From Loxodes magnus (taxonomy: Eukaryota; Ciliophora; Karyorelictea; Loxodida; Loxodidae): 64,000 nt of DNA. The stretch covers positions 124,001-188,000 of the forward strand of contig CAMPDV010000424.1 in NCBI GenBank assembly GCA_946699065.1, written 5' to 3'. The notes under the pieces were generated by a model that was given only the letters and a program-made list of their open reading frames with translations, searched no databases and was not told the DNA's origin. This document shows, piece by piece, positions 48,240-59,860 of this stretch. Position numbers and translations under genes: made by a program. Numbering within the stretch: position 1 is the stretch's first letter; each line of letters starts with the position of its first letter.

Positions 48240-49900
48240 ATGAAAGATAGGAATATATACCTTTTTAAGGAATTATAAATCCATCTGAGCATTTTGCTAG
48301 TTAAAGCTTTTTATGAGTTTAACGAAAAACCTTTATAAGATAACGAGGAAATATATCAATAGTAAAATGATTGAAAAAAGCATGCTTTTGATTATGAGAT
48401 ATCACTTAAAAAATTCTTATATCCTAAGTTATTTTATGCAATCGTCTGGCTATATTTATTTCCTCAATCTGATTTAATCAAAAATTAAAGGATTATGCAT
48501 AGATATTTTTATCATTTATCAGTTTCTAATTCATTTAAGTATTATTTAAGTATATCTACATTTTCATCTTAGATGTATATATCAAATAATTTATACCTAG
48601 GAATTATTAAAATAAATGAGGACTTTATTTATTATTTACAATAACTTTAGAAATATTCAATGAAAAGTTTGAATTAAAGCGCTTGTATATTCACCGCTTC
48701 ATAAATAAAGAAGAGCATAAGAAATGTATTGCTGATATGAAGAATTTCCCTTGTGATATGTAGTTAATAGTGATTTTATAATTTGATGGAAATCAAAAAT
48801 AAAAAGTGATTTAAGGATAATTTATTTGTTCTTATATTAGAAAAACTAGGTGGAATACTTACAGTTATAAATAGAAACTTATACTCTATTTTACCACTGA
48901 ATTTATATGGTATTACTATCCTTATCAAGGAAGTACAAATATTCATTTTTTCATATTAGTTCCTAAATGCTATTAAAAAGGTATGCTATTATTAAGTTTT
49001 CATTCAATATGGTTTAAAAAAACGACCCTGATATTTAGTATTTTAGGTTTATATCAGTTGATTTATAATTATAAAAGTAATGATCGCGATATCTACTTAA
49101 ATTAAACTTAGGGTATTTAATATCATTATACTGTTCCTCATAGCATTTTAACTTTATATATCAGCTTAATATTTTATTTACCTTTCTCTATATCAAATGT
49201 ATTTATTACTATCCTTTAATTGATTAATACATCAATCATAAGTTAAAGCATGATCTGTTCGTGAGTTTAGTAAAGTGTGTATGCTGATTATTTAAATTAT
49301 TTTGCTTTAGAAGCTATTATTTTCATTTAAAAATAGCAAATAGGGATTTAAAATATCTATCAGTATACTACAATTAGCTTTCTCATACTGTTCTGATGTT
49401 AATTCATTTGCTTCTGCATTTTTTCAAGCAGCATTAATCTAATTATTTCATAAGTGAGTTTTTATTAATCTATGGTGAATTGAGTACAATGAAAATAGTT
49501 TCATTCTCAATACTCACTGTAGCAAGAAGAGATTTGAAAATAAGATCCATTAATAAAAGATACAGTTCTGACATTTAAGACTCCATAGGATCTTTTTTTA
49601 ATTTCCCAAGCAATCCTAGGAAATATTAATGTAACTTAAGCACTAGCGAAGTAAATAATATTTCCTTAATTAATTTAAAAAGTTGGTTCATAATAGAAAA
49701 TCAAATAGAAAGCAATCTTTTTAGAAGAAGAAGTACTTCGCTTATAATTAAATAGTTTTCAAAATAAATAGATTGCTACCAGAAACATCGAGAAGAGTAA
49801 ATAAAGCATTTTATTAAATCAATACAAACATAGAAAACCGTAGAACTTAAATATATGAATAAAACCTAGAATATAGAAAACTCTGCTTTATAAGTTTTGA
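48240..49900 (+). CDS. Probable Cys-loop (pentameric) ligand-gated ion channel
   Basis: ATG 48,240 opens an extracellular-like region (FNEKPLQDNEEIYQQQNDW with Trp as TGA; AIVWLYLFPQSDLIKN). After a one-base frame change at about 48,640-48,690 comes a Cys-loop-like element, CIADMKNFPCDMQLIVILQF, recalling the C...FPFDxQ signature of the family. Further on, VPHSILTLYISLIFYLPFSI then NVFITILQLINTSI resembles TM1 ending in FYLP and TM2 of nicotinic-type channels. More hydrophobic segments follow (TM3/TM4). The second Cys of the loop is missing. Stop candidate TGA 49,898-49,900. Role, if correct: ligand-gated ion flux at a membrane. Confidence 0.45.
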
Positions 49901-50192
49901 GTTTAAATTCAAATTTCTTTCCTTGAAAATAAATTTTCTGAATGAACTAGTAAACTAGAATAGTATAAGATAATAAATGATATTGTACTTAAAATCATTG
50001 CAATATTTCAAGGAACTAAGACATTAAATCTATTAACTTAATGGTATATTTTCCAACTAAAATTAATATAATAAATATCATTAGAGAAATGCTATTTGTA
50101 GATCTTTCTTTTTCATCAGCTTTTAATGCTCAATGAAACGATTAAAATAAACGAAGATCAAAATGATATTACATAGATCTACTTAAAACTTA

Positions 50193-51020
50193 AAGCTTAA
50201 ATATAAGAATAATTTAGCTTGCTATACCTGCTTAAAATGTTTAAAGTTATGTTTAATTTAGAAGTTTAAATGAGATATTTACTTGAATGCAGATTAGATG
50301 TTTATAAAAATGGATTCGCAAGTCTAGAGTGACTAAAATGTTCGTGACTCTAAGTAAATTGTCTTTATTTGGAGAAAATACGTAAAAGTTGACTGGAATA
50401 GAGAAGAAGATTAACTTCTCAGGGATATAGTTACCAAAAGTAAGAGAAAAGTAATTTGGTCTAAAGTAGCTAGGTAATTAAACTTAGATTTTCATTTGGG
50501 GGATGTAAGATCGGGAAAGTAATGTAAGAAACGCTGGGTGCAAGTTTTACAGCCTCTATAAAAGTTGGAGTGAAATGAAGAAAAAGAGAAAATGCTACTA
50601 CAAATACATGAAAGTCTTGGACTATATGAAAAACGTTTTCTTAAAGAATGCTAAGTAAAACTAAGAGATTTTAATAAGTATCAGATAAAATTAAAATTAG
50701 AAGACCTTTTGAATTCAAGAAATAAAGGAGAGAACGCTGATGAAAGAAACGCTTAAACTAAAGAAAAACATTAAATTTAGATGATTGAAGAAAAATAAGT
50801 AGCAAAGAAAGTGAAAGTAAACGACTCAAGTTTGAAGATATTATGTAGTTGCTTAATGGAAAGTTAGTGAAGATAGATTTTTATTTTTAATTAGTATGAA
50901 ATAGATAGTTATATTTATATAATTACTACCCTAAAGTTAATACTTTTATTAAAAATAAGAAGTTATTACACTAATAATAATTACTTATCACTCTTATTTG
51001 AAGCCAATCTCATATAAACT
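50193..51020. repeat. Inverted-repeat arm (right) carrying a Myb gene
   Basis: Reverse complement of 40,039-40,866. Homology breaks at about AAATATAAGAATAATTTAG on one side and CATATAAACTG on the other. Confidence 0.9.
50310..50870 (+). CDS. Myb-like DNA-binding protein (two Myb repeats), copy 1
   Basis: ATG 50,310 to TGA 50,868-50,870 is exactly 187 codons. It begins MDSQVQSDQNVRDSKQIVF. Repeat one: KVDWNREEDQLLRDIV, VIWSKVARQLNLDF, DVRSGKQCKKRWVQVL, with the three spaced Trp as TGG. Repeat two: KLEWNEEKEKMLLQIHESLG, where the conserved first Trp (residue 88) is TGA at 50,571-50,573. The C-terminal ~80 residues are charged and helical. RSGKQCKKRW is the classic recognition-helix signature of Myb repeats. 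Likely a nuclear DNA-binding regulator. It stands ~400 bp downstream of the channel gene. Confidence 0.9.
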
Positions 51021-53928
51021 GAAAAAGTTAATACATTTAAGTAATTGAGTAAAACAAAAACTTATAGAAATAAAAGAAGATAAAACTAATAAGGCTTTTA
51101 TTTTTATAAATTAAAGACTAATTTAAGATAATCTGCTAAAATACATCATAAATTTAGGATGTAATAAGCAATATATTGATATAAAAATTTATCAATAGTT
51201 TTTTACTTTTAAACTAAAATAATTTCTTAAGAAAAATTCTATCAAAAAGCAAATTTTCAGTTAAATTCATCATTTTTACATAATAAAATATTTTTAGGAG
51301 TTTAGTAGTTGATAATTAACTAGCTTTAAAAGTTAAGGTAGAGTTATTACACTTTCTAAAAGTCTAAAAATTTAATTTTTCATTTAGCATTCTGAAAATT
51401 AAAAAATTTGTAATACTTAAAAAAACTACCAAGTTTAAGCTTTACTTTTTGACTATGGATAACTCAATAGCAGTTAAATTTAGAAAAATCCTGATTAATT
51501 CTAATCTAATTATTTTCTAATTCTTTCTAGAAATTATTTATTAAATAGATTATTCAAAATTTATTAAGAGAGAGAAATCTATTTTCGAGTATTAATTTCT
51601 ATCTACTTTAATTAATTTATGCTCCTATCTTTAAAAAGATTGCTAAACATAAACCGATGTAAAATATGTATTGTTTGCCTTAATTTTAGAATGCTTTTTA
51701 TGAGTTTAAATTAGTAATAAATGAGTATTACTAATGAAAGTTGTAAACTAATAAAAAGTTTAAATACCTCACATTATATAATAAATAAGTATACTAAAGA
51801 AACTAATAAAAATGATTATTCAATTACATATCTAATAAGGCTATACGCTAGATTTATATGATTAAAAATGGTTGAAATATTTTTCAATAGATAAACTATA
51901 AAGTCTGTATAAGAAAAAATTAAAAATTAAAGCAATAATAAATAAAAAATCTATTAACGCTAAAATTTGGATACTTATTTAGTTTTATTCTCCAACTTCT
52001 TCTCACAATAAAAATTTACCTTAAATTCATTCAATTATTCGATAAGTTTATAAATTTTATTAACAGTGCTATGCGCAATTTAATCAAATTTTGGTTTAAT
52101 CAGCAGAGAAAGAATTTTCTTTTTATTTTCCTTTTTTTATTTTTAATTTTATAAATTATTTTTATTTTTGCTTAATCAAAAATACACTAGAAATTATTTA
52201 AAAACTGATTAAGATTAACATTTTGACTATCTCCTTTTAAAGTTGTTCATGTTTAATAACTTTTAAATAAGAAACTTTCTTGAAATATAAAAAATAACAT
52301 CGATTTTACTAAATTAGATAATTATTTTATGAATTGCTTAAAATTTAAATAATCTATCATTTTTTTATTTATAATTAGAGATATGTTCTGCTTTAGTTTA
52401 AACTAATTTAAAAATTGCTATTTTAAAATTTTTAATTAGCTAATTTTTTTTTTTCGCTAAAAGTTAAATCTCATTTTATCATCTTTTTAAATGATACCAC
52501 TCATAATTATGATGCCATTATTAAATAGATTTTAGCTTTAGTTTTGGATTTTTTTATACAATAATCAAAAAGGCAAGGATTCCTTGCTTTATTATCAACT
52601 CATTTTTTTAATTTTTTCCAGCCGAAAAATATGATATAGTTCTAAAGTTTCGTGAAGTTAGTTTATTAAGGTTAAAATCAATAATAATCTATAAATGGAA
52701 AATATATACTCTAGTTCTTAAACTCAAACCGAAATTAAAAAAGATTCTCTAAATCTTTAAACTAAAATCATAGCGAGACATATCCATAATACAATCTTAT
52801 TCAAATAATCTATCTCTTTTTTCTTAGAAAATTCAGCGGAAAAATTGAAAGACTAGCTCTTCTCACTTGGGCACTATTGAATAAAAAAAGGAAAATATAT
52901 CTGACACAATTATTGCTTAACATATCTTTAAACTTGTCATAATTTAAAATTTTGGTGTAAAAAGGGTTGTAAATTTATTTAATTATACAAAAAAATAAAT
53001 CTAACTGAAAGCTATATTGCAGGTAGCAAAGCGTAAGATATGCTAAAGAAAACAATAAGATAATTAAAAAAATGCTTTATAATAAATTTAAAAAATATAT
53101 TAAGATGTGGGATGGATAGATTTAATTAGAAGTGGTTAAAATTATTATATTAGTATATCATTAGAAAATCTAGAATAGGAAATTATGTAAAGCTCGTTAT
53201 TTAGTTTTAATATAAATTGATATAGTAAAATTTTAAATCTAAGAAGGTGAAAAAATTAGCAAAAAACTTTAGAAGAAAGAGTTATTTATTCCGTTATTCC
53301 GCTAATAAAAAAGAAATGAATACTCATTAATAGTCTAGCAATAGTTCTGTTAGATAGAAAATAGATTTATAGTGATTACCATTATTTTAACTTCTTTATT
53401 CGATGTATTAAAAAAAAATCGAAAATTGATTTTCATATAAATAGACTTTATCATTCGTTAAAACTGAAAAAAGTATTACAGGCTGATTCAAAGCTTTTAG
53501 GAATCTAGAACTCTATGAATCATAATAATATCAAAAATAAATTCCTTCATTTTCTAAATTAAATTGAAGTTTCTTCAATATATAGCATGGAAACAAAAGC
53601 AATCGTTTTATCTATTTCCTTAAATAATCAAAAGAAGGCATTATAAAATATTTCAATTTTATTGATCGGTGAGATTATTTAATCATACAAGCTAGATTTG
53701 TTTAAATTAAGATAGCAACTAAGATAATAGTAGTACTTAGCTTCTAAAGTAAAAGAATAGTAACTACATTGATATAATTGAAATATTTTTAATATTATGA
53801 TTATTAAATAAGCTTAATATAATAATTATTACATAAAGCTATCATGTTTTTTTTAAGATTAAAAATACATAAAATTTATTTGTTTCCTCTATCAAATTTT
53901 TGTCTTAAATAAATAAAAAATAAATTTA
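51021..53928. other. Long AT-rich gap
   Basis: 2.9 kb dominated by A/T runs. I found no motif-bearing frame, RNA or repeat family member. Confidence 0.35.
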
Positions 53929-53985
53929 ATTATAGAACGCGTAGCACCTCGTTGAAGCGCAGCTCTTTCTATATTTTAATATATG
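53929..53985 (-). repeat. 3'-terminal hairpin of a gag-like element
   Basis: TATAGAACGCGTAGCACCTC then GTTGAAGCGCAGCTCTTTC. It lies right at the 3' end of the gag-like gene G11, so here the hairpin belongs to a coding element rather than to repeat A. Confidence 0.7.
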
Positions 53986-55710
53986 TCTGTTTTTTCAAGT
54001 AAATCTTCAGGTAATAGAAATTATTCTCTTATTAGTTACGTATCTTCATAAATCTCCGCTATATTATCTCTTGTTCTTTTGTCTTCTATCTACGCCCTAT
54101 TAGATCTTTATTACAAGCTTCCTTTATTCTCTGCCTTACATATCCAATTCCATTTTGATGGAAGATCATTCTTATTTATTCTTTTAGCATACAAAACTTT
54201 TTATTGTTTAGTTACTAGAATTATTTTTCTATTTTCCTCGTGTTATTTCATTCTTTTCTTCCCTTGCTTCCTCTATAATCATTTATTCTCCTTCTCCAAT
54301 TATCCCCTTTTTGCTTGATTTGCATTTAATTCTGGTTTGTTTATTGCTAATTTAAATTTTCCTTCAAGCATTTCTAATCCCATTGCATGCATTTTTTTCC
54401 TTTTTGCTGCTTCCATTCTTCTGCAATGTCGACCTGTGTTCCCTTTCAATTTAATTACAGTAAATAAATCTTACTGGTTTTGCATTAACATTTTGTTTCC
54501 ATTCAAGTTTATTACTTCTGCTATCCTTTTGCTTACTCTATATTCTTTAAATCTAGGTACACTACACTGCTACCTGCTAGCATTATAGTGTTTGGATATG
54601 TATGCTAATCCTCTCCTCTAGATTTTCCATATTACCTCATTATTTCCATTACATCATTCATAATTAAATATTCGTTTATTATGAATTAAACTGGTTAGTT
54701 ATGAACGTTAAAGTGTTATAATTAGTTTCTTGTTTAGATAGGAATTCTAACACTTTAGAATATTCATTCCCTGAATTACGCTAATCGCTAGTATTTTTCT
54801 TTATTGTTGAAGACTAAATTTAATTAATTAATTTCAACTAAAAAAGTTTTTGGACCGGAAATTCCTTTCCGATTCCACGACCCGACGCTCTCTTTTTATG
54901 GAATAATGGGGATATCCTGTTGTGCTCCAGGCACAGCTGCTAGGGAGCTCCATCGCTATGAGCAGCCAGGCTTCAAGTTCCTACCAAGAGCGGATAATCT
55001 CAAAGACAGTGTTCCCTTCAGAAAATGACTCTGACCAGGGACTTTCTCAGCGACAGGAAAGGAACTTATTCCTAGCCATAAAACCAGAAAGTGTTGTCAC
55101 GAAGGTAATTCTCAGCTCCCACCATCTTTTCAATTATAAAGACTAAATATACTATTCTGTTTTATTTAACAATTAATTAGCCAATTGCTTGTTCGTACTC
55201 GCTTCATACTTGAATCCTAAGCACTTGTATCACTTCTTAATCTATAACCTTTTTCTTTACTAAATCAATGTTTCCAGATAGTAGTCAAAATAATCTGCGG
55301 CTACCATATCTGATAGATCTTCATTGGTATTTTAGTAGATTCTTCATTTTGTCTTCAGGGACGTTTTTTGAATTAAATTTGTCATTCTTTTGTTTTTTTT
55401 GTTAAATTATTGGTTAAGTTGTGTACTTTTTTACCACTTCATTCATTTCTTATTATGCTCCTCCTTTTAGTGAAATCTCTCCAATCATAGATATATTTAT
55501 ATCCTTTTCCCGTTGAGCGTATTATTATTTCATGTTCGTTCGATCAATGAATTTGGTTTTGTTGTTGAAGGATTGCTTGTGTTATGAGTCTGGTATCTCG
55601 TAATAAAGAAGATTGGATTTAGTAAAGACTAAAACGTGGTAGTAGAAAGCGTTTCAGGTTCTCTCCTACTCTAAGGAGGTGATATAAAAAAGCTTCTTGA
55701 AGCTAACCAT
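53986..55710 (-). pseudogene. Gag-like protein, copy G11, interrupted by repeat B
   Basis: ATG 55,710 begins MVSFKKLFYITSLEQER. The N-terminal part is interrupted at 54,817-55,137 by GC-rich repeat B. Downstream, one frame runs ~190 codons: a decayed knuckle FTVIKLKGNTGRHC (C to F, C to I, H to N), then GLEMLEGKFKLAINKPELN in the second-motif position. Next come DLPSKWNWICKAENKGSL, matching INWSMITKIKKGE in G16, and EDLLEKTDIYQNIERAALQR before the hairpin. The C-terminal frame is open, so decay is concentrated in the knuckle. Confidence 0.6.
54817..55137. repeat. GC-rich repeat B, copy 2, inserted in G11
   Basis: Near-identical to 19,378-19,693. It is flanked by AAGACTAAAT on both sides (54,810-54,819 and about 55,138-55,147), a 10-bp direct repeat that looks like a target-site duplication. 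One frame is open and contains SIAMSSQASSSYQERIISK, but a neighbouring frame is equally good. Confidence 0.8.
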
Positions 55711-55732
55711 TTTTAATATATATAATAAAAAT

Positions 55733-56025
55733 ATGGATGTTGGCTGCGGTCAGGAGAAATAGTAGGTGGTCTGGTACACTGTATACTGCACTATGAGTAA
55801 TGTTCCACTAAATACCACACGGAGCAAGGGGGTAAATTCAGAAAAGAAAAGCCTAATTGCACGATTTAGTTAAAAAAAATGAAAATTCGACTGACATGGT
55901 ATATTAATTAACTATTTATTCTTATTAAGTCCTTATTAAAGAACTGGAGGAATTGGTTTAAAAATAATTAATTATTTTTAAAAGGAAGATTTCCCATTTG
56001 AGAAACTGACATAAACATTAGAATT
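55733..56025 (+). repeat. SINE-like repeat A, copy 5 (3'-truncated)
   Basis: Starts ATGGATGTTGGCTGCGGTCA after TATATATAATAAAA. It matches the other copies as far as TGAGAAACTGACATAAACAT and lacks the terminal hairpin. It begins 23 bp past the start codon of G11 on the other strand. Confidence 0.75.
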
Positions 56026-57238
56026 CTGTTCATATTGCTATCTATTTCTAATTTTACATTTAATTCTTTTTACCCAGTTTTAGAATTTTTTTACCAAAAT
56101 AAGCATTATTTTATACTAATATTTTCTGTTTATCTTAAAATTAGACTTCGCTAAATAATTTCATAAATTCTGATTGTATAAATTAAATAGAATATAGTGC
56201 TATTTTTTATTTTTTTTTATAAATATAGATACCTTTTTTAATTTAATATGTAATTTTTGTTATATGCTATTTAAAATTATAAAAAATACTTTTCTTAATC
56301 AAAATCTTTAATTAGCTGCTTTCCTACCTATCATTTTTGTACCTATATTATATAATTTTTTTCGCTTAAAATTTTTTTTTTTGTATCATTATAGTTACAA
56401 TTTTGTTTTTTTATTACGCTTCAATCTATTTATATTCATAAATTAGATTTAAATTGAATTTTTAAATTAAGAGAAAGATTTAGTTTTCTTAAGAGTTCTG
56501 TTTTGTTTGGAATTTCAAAAGTTATTAAATATAATACTAGTTCCTTACAAGAAGCTTGGTTTGATGATTGATCTTCTCTGACCAAACTGTAAGCAATGCT
56601 AAGCAACTATCGACTAAACAATATATTGTAAACACTAAAGCAAATTAGACTCTATACGTCTTTGGCAGAAGTCTCATCTTTCCTGATTTTTAAATTCGTT
56701 CTTAATCTTACGAAATAAATCAAAAGGAGTAATCAGGCAAAAAAATTTGGATTTAGATTTTTAGTATAATTTCCATTTGATGACAAATTATATCTGATAT
56801 ATATTACATTAAACTAATTTTATATTTCTTTTATTGAATATTTAAATTTTTTTCTTAATAAATTATTTGATTTCTTTTTTAATTTATAGTTCTTTCGTAT
56901 TTAATAATAAATTTTTTTAATTAAAATATCAATTTTTTATTTTTTTATAAACATAATCCTATTTTTAGTTGCTATTGTTTTAAATAAGTTTTTTATAATG
57001 ATAAATATTTAGTTATTTTTAATATTTTCAATAGTATGATTTAAATATATATCTATTGCATAAAATTTATGTATATAGTTTATTTTATTTCTAAGGGATT
57101 TTAATTTAGAATAAAATTTAATAATTACGTATCTTACTTTTTTATTTAGTTTTTTAACTTTTTTATTTTTTAAATATTACTATTTTAAAATAAAAATTTA
57201 AACCATAGAATAGTAGTATAATAATAGATTAACGTGAT
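56026..57238. other. AT-rich gap
   Basis: A slightly richer patch near 56,540-56,730 has no clear frame. Nothing else recognised. Confidence 0.35.
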
Positions 57239-57402
57239 TCTTAAACAATTAAAAAGATGGTGGGAGCTGAGGTTAATTCTTTGATAAAACCTTATATTTA
57301 TGGATATCTACTTATATTGCATAAAATTAGTGCTTTTGGGCGTTTAGCTGGAAAGAAGTTTCTTATTCCTTGAAAGAAAAACTTTTTTAATTTATAATTA
57401 AT
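57239..57402. repeat. GC-rich repeat B, internally deleted copy 3
   Basis: AAAAAGATGGTGGGAGCTGA at one end equals the reverse complement of the end of copies 1 and 2. The other end has GGAAAGAAG...AACTTTTTTAATTTATAATTAATT, like their other terminus. The middle is unrelated or strongly diverged. Confidence 0.6.
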
Positions 57403-57459
57403 TAACGTAATTCTTCCTTCAACAGGATTACCACAGTTTAAAATAAGTTTAATTGTTTA

Positions 57460-58000
57460 TTGTTTTATGAAATCTTCTTTGTTATTTCCAAAATTGTTGA
57501 CAGCTTTCTTTATATTCTTTCTCTTCAACTTAGCCTTCTTCATATTCAGATAATCAGTTCTTTTTTTGCTCTTTTAAGATTATTCGACTTGCACTCCTTT
57601 TATCATTTTCTTCTCTATTGTATTATTCGCTTTCGTTATTATTAATGTCATTCCATTCCTTAATATACTTTCTTCTATTATTTACTTTTATTTAAACTAT
57701 TAGTATTGTCTTACTAAGTTTCTTTTCCTCTTACATAATCAGTATATAATATATTTCTCTTGTTCAAGGTATAAGTTAGTTTTTGTTCTTTCTCAATATC
57801 ATAAAGAATCTCCATTGATTAAGTTTTATAGGATTATTGATTATATTTATAAGCTAAACTGGTTGAATCTTTCTTCTATTTTATTTAGTTGGAAGTTTAT
57901 CTTTTATGTTTCCGATTTACTGCTAATTTTCTTTTTTAATTATTATCTATTGCTAAATCTTCATAGCTGCTTATAAAAAAAGATAATTTTTTCATTTAAT
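57460..58000 (-). pseudogene. Gag-like protein, copy G12 (C-terminal part)
   Basis: A knuckle near 57,740-57,780 has decayed to YWLCKRKRNLVRQY, aligning with CWYCKRPGHKVRNC of G16 (Trp is TGA). The C-terminal block reads well: EQYNREENDKRSASRIILKE, KNWLSEYEEGQVEEKEYK, ESCQQFWKQQRRFHKTIN, similar in spacing to the G16 tail. The 5' region is unclear. A remnant on the same strand as G11. Confidence 0.5.
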
Positions 58001-58194
58001 TCTGATAATAAGACTTTAGGACTTGCTCTCCGTAAACAGTTACTATATCTCTTTTTAGTAGTTCATATTTCAGGTTGTTTAAGTTTTTCCTTTAGAAGAG
58101 TTTTTTTTTAAATAGGAAGTGATAATTTATAAGATAAGCAGTTTTATAAATCATTGGATTTGACCATAATTCTTTATTTGTTATGATAACTATA

Positions 58195-58320
58195 GTATAT
58201 TTAAAATTCAAGTTTTAGCTTCCCTTGGGCTCTCAACCAGGTACCTACTGCCAATTTTTACGTGGATGAATACCACGCCACGGCCTTTTTATATATGGTA
58301 GACTACCAATAATAATTAAT
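58195..58320. other. GC-rich island with a perfect small hairpin
   Basis: CGTGGATGAATACCACG forms a 5-bp stem with a 7-nt loop, like a tRNA T arm, followed by GCCACGG and T5. No matching acceptor or anticodon arm was found upstream, so I do not call a tRNA. Confidence 0.35.
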
Positions 58321-58329
58321 CATAAACTC

Positions 58330-58740
58330 TTAATAAACATTTCTATTTATAAACTCTATTTTCAATTTTTCGGATTTTGTTCATTATTCTTCATGTTCTT
58401 TATTTTTCTCTGGTTCATTATTGTCGTAAAATATGGTTATTTTAATGGTAATATAAGCAGTTTTTTATCTATTTTTACTGAATTTATTTCTAAAACACTT
58501 TTTCCAATTTCTCTATTCTTTTTTATAAATCTATGTCCTATTTTTTTCTTATTTAGTCTTTGTTATAATTACACTTTTCTATTGACTAATCATCGATTGT
58601 GATTGCTTATAAAGTTGCTGTTCAGCTATAAATTAATTTTAATTAATTGACTTCGTAGTAATAATAACACTTTATTTTGGTCGTTAATATTGTTCATTAA
58701 TTCTCTTATTTTTCTCCTTTATTAAAAATTGATTCTTCTA
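58330..58740 (-). pseudogene. Possible gag-like remnant
   Basis: Minus-strand frame with KNCLYYHQNNHILRQQWTRE, possibly a knuckle with two lost cysteines. No second motif. Weak call based on spacing only. Confidence 0.25.
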
Positions 58741-59472
58741 TTTTTAGACCATTTTTTCCATTTATTCTAGTTTATTTTTTAGTTTTTGATCTATTCTATT
58801 CTAAGACAATTTTATCTCCATAATTCCAATCATAAGTTTACCTTCTCAATTCCAAAAGTTTCTTTCATTCTTTCACATTTCTTTCACCACTTTACTCCTT
58901 AAGTTTCTAAGTTAGTTCTACAAGAGACGAACAGATTACTGCAGTTTATTTTTCAAAGTTAATTCCTTTTTTTATTATAATTAATCTATCTAAAAATAGG
59001 AACTTATAAAATATATTATCAACATTTTTAATTATATAGTTAGATTTACAAGCAAAATCAGCAAACATATTTCACTAGTTTTGTTGAAAGGAATCTGATT
59101 CATCGAAAACTCTTTTAGTTCGTATCTTTTTAGTAAAATAGGTAAAAGTCAACTTCATAAAATATTTGTTAGAGAAATTAAAAAAATGGCATTTTATAAT
59201 TACCAGAAAAAGCTTCTTTTAAAGTATAAATATTATTATTTCTAACTTTTATCTATGATATAAACACAAAGCCTCACTCTAAATTAGGAGTTTCATAAAA
59301 TCAAAATTACTAGATAAGAAAGAGAAAGATTTTAAATTTATGAGCTATATTTGATTTTCAATTTATATTTAAATTTTAATAGCTCTAAGAAATTAAAAAA
59401 TTAAAGATTAGCATGAAAATTAGATAACTTTATTAATATTAATTTGTAAAATCGCCAACTATAAAAAAATGT

Positions 59473-59515
59473 TATTATAGAGTGCGCAGCCCTACAATAG
59501 CGCGCATCTCTTTAA
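59473..59515 (-). repeat. 3'-terminal hairpin
   Basis: TATAGAGTGCGCAGCCCTAC then AATAGCGCGCATCTCTTT. Same family as the other hairpins, with a different body upstream on the minus strand. Confidence 0.7.
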
Positions 59516-59765
59516 AAAAGTTAATTTATAAGTCTCATTAATCTCCAATATTCCCATAGCATTCTCTCTTCTATTTGTGGACAAGGTTGTGGTTCAAAAT
59601 CTCCGAAGCACAGGACGCCAACAGGCGATTACAGGTAGATTTCCAACTCATGTTTAAGAGATTAATCAGGTCCAATGTTTAGAAAGGTTGCTTCACAGTC
59701 AGTTCATCTCTGGGGAATCTTCTCGCGACCTTAAAAGATAAGGACCACCCTTTTTAAATTAAATT
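59516..59765 (-). CDS. C-terminal fragment of a hairpin-terminated element
   Basis: A 200-bp GC-richer stretch. One minus-strand frame gives IPQRWTDCEATFLNIGPDQS, LKHELEIYLQSPVGVLCFGD and PQIEERMLWEYWRLMRLINQ, directly before the 3' hairpin. It is comparable in position to the tails at 2-106 and 54.0 kb, but the sequence is different. A non-coding structured RNA cannot be excluded. Probably a 5'-truncated insertion. Confidence 0.4.
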
Positions 59766-59860
59766 TAATAGATAATTCAACTTTATCTTTTATCCTAAAT
59801 TAGAGAATAACAATATAGAAACTCTTTTTTAATTAGTATATAATAATAAAATGATTCCTA

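Noticed and set aside
54079..54588. Long plus-strand hydrophobic frames open in the standard code
   Set aside because: They are shadows of the minus-strand gag-like gene G11, which has homology and motif support.
58255..58305. Candidate tRNA from a T-arm-like hairpin
   Set aside because: No matching acceptor strand, D arm or anticodon arm could be placed upstream.
59540..59760. Possible SRP or RNase P RNA in a GC-rich island
   Set aside because: The signature loops of those RNAs were not found, and one frame reads as protein next to a 3' hairpin.
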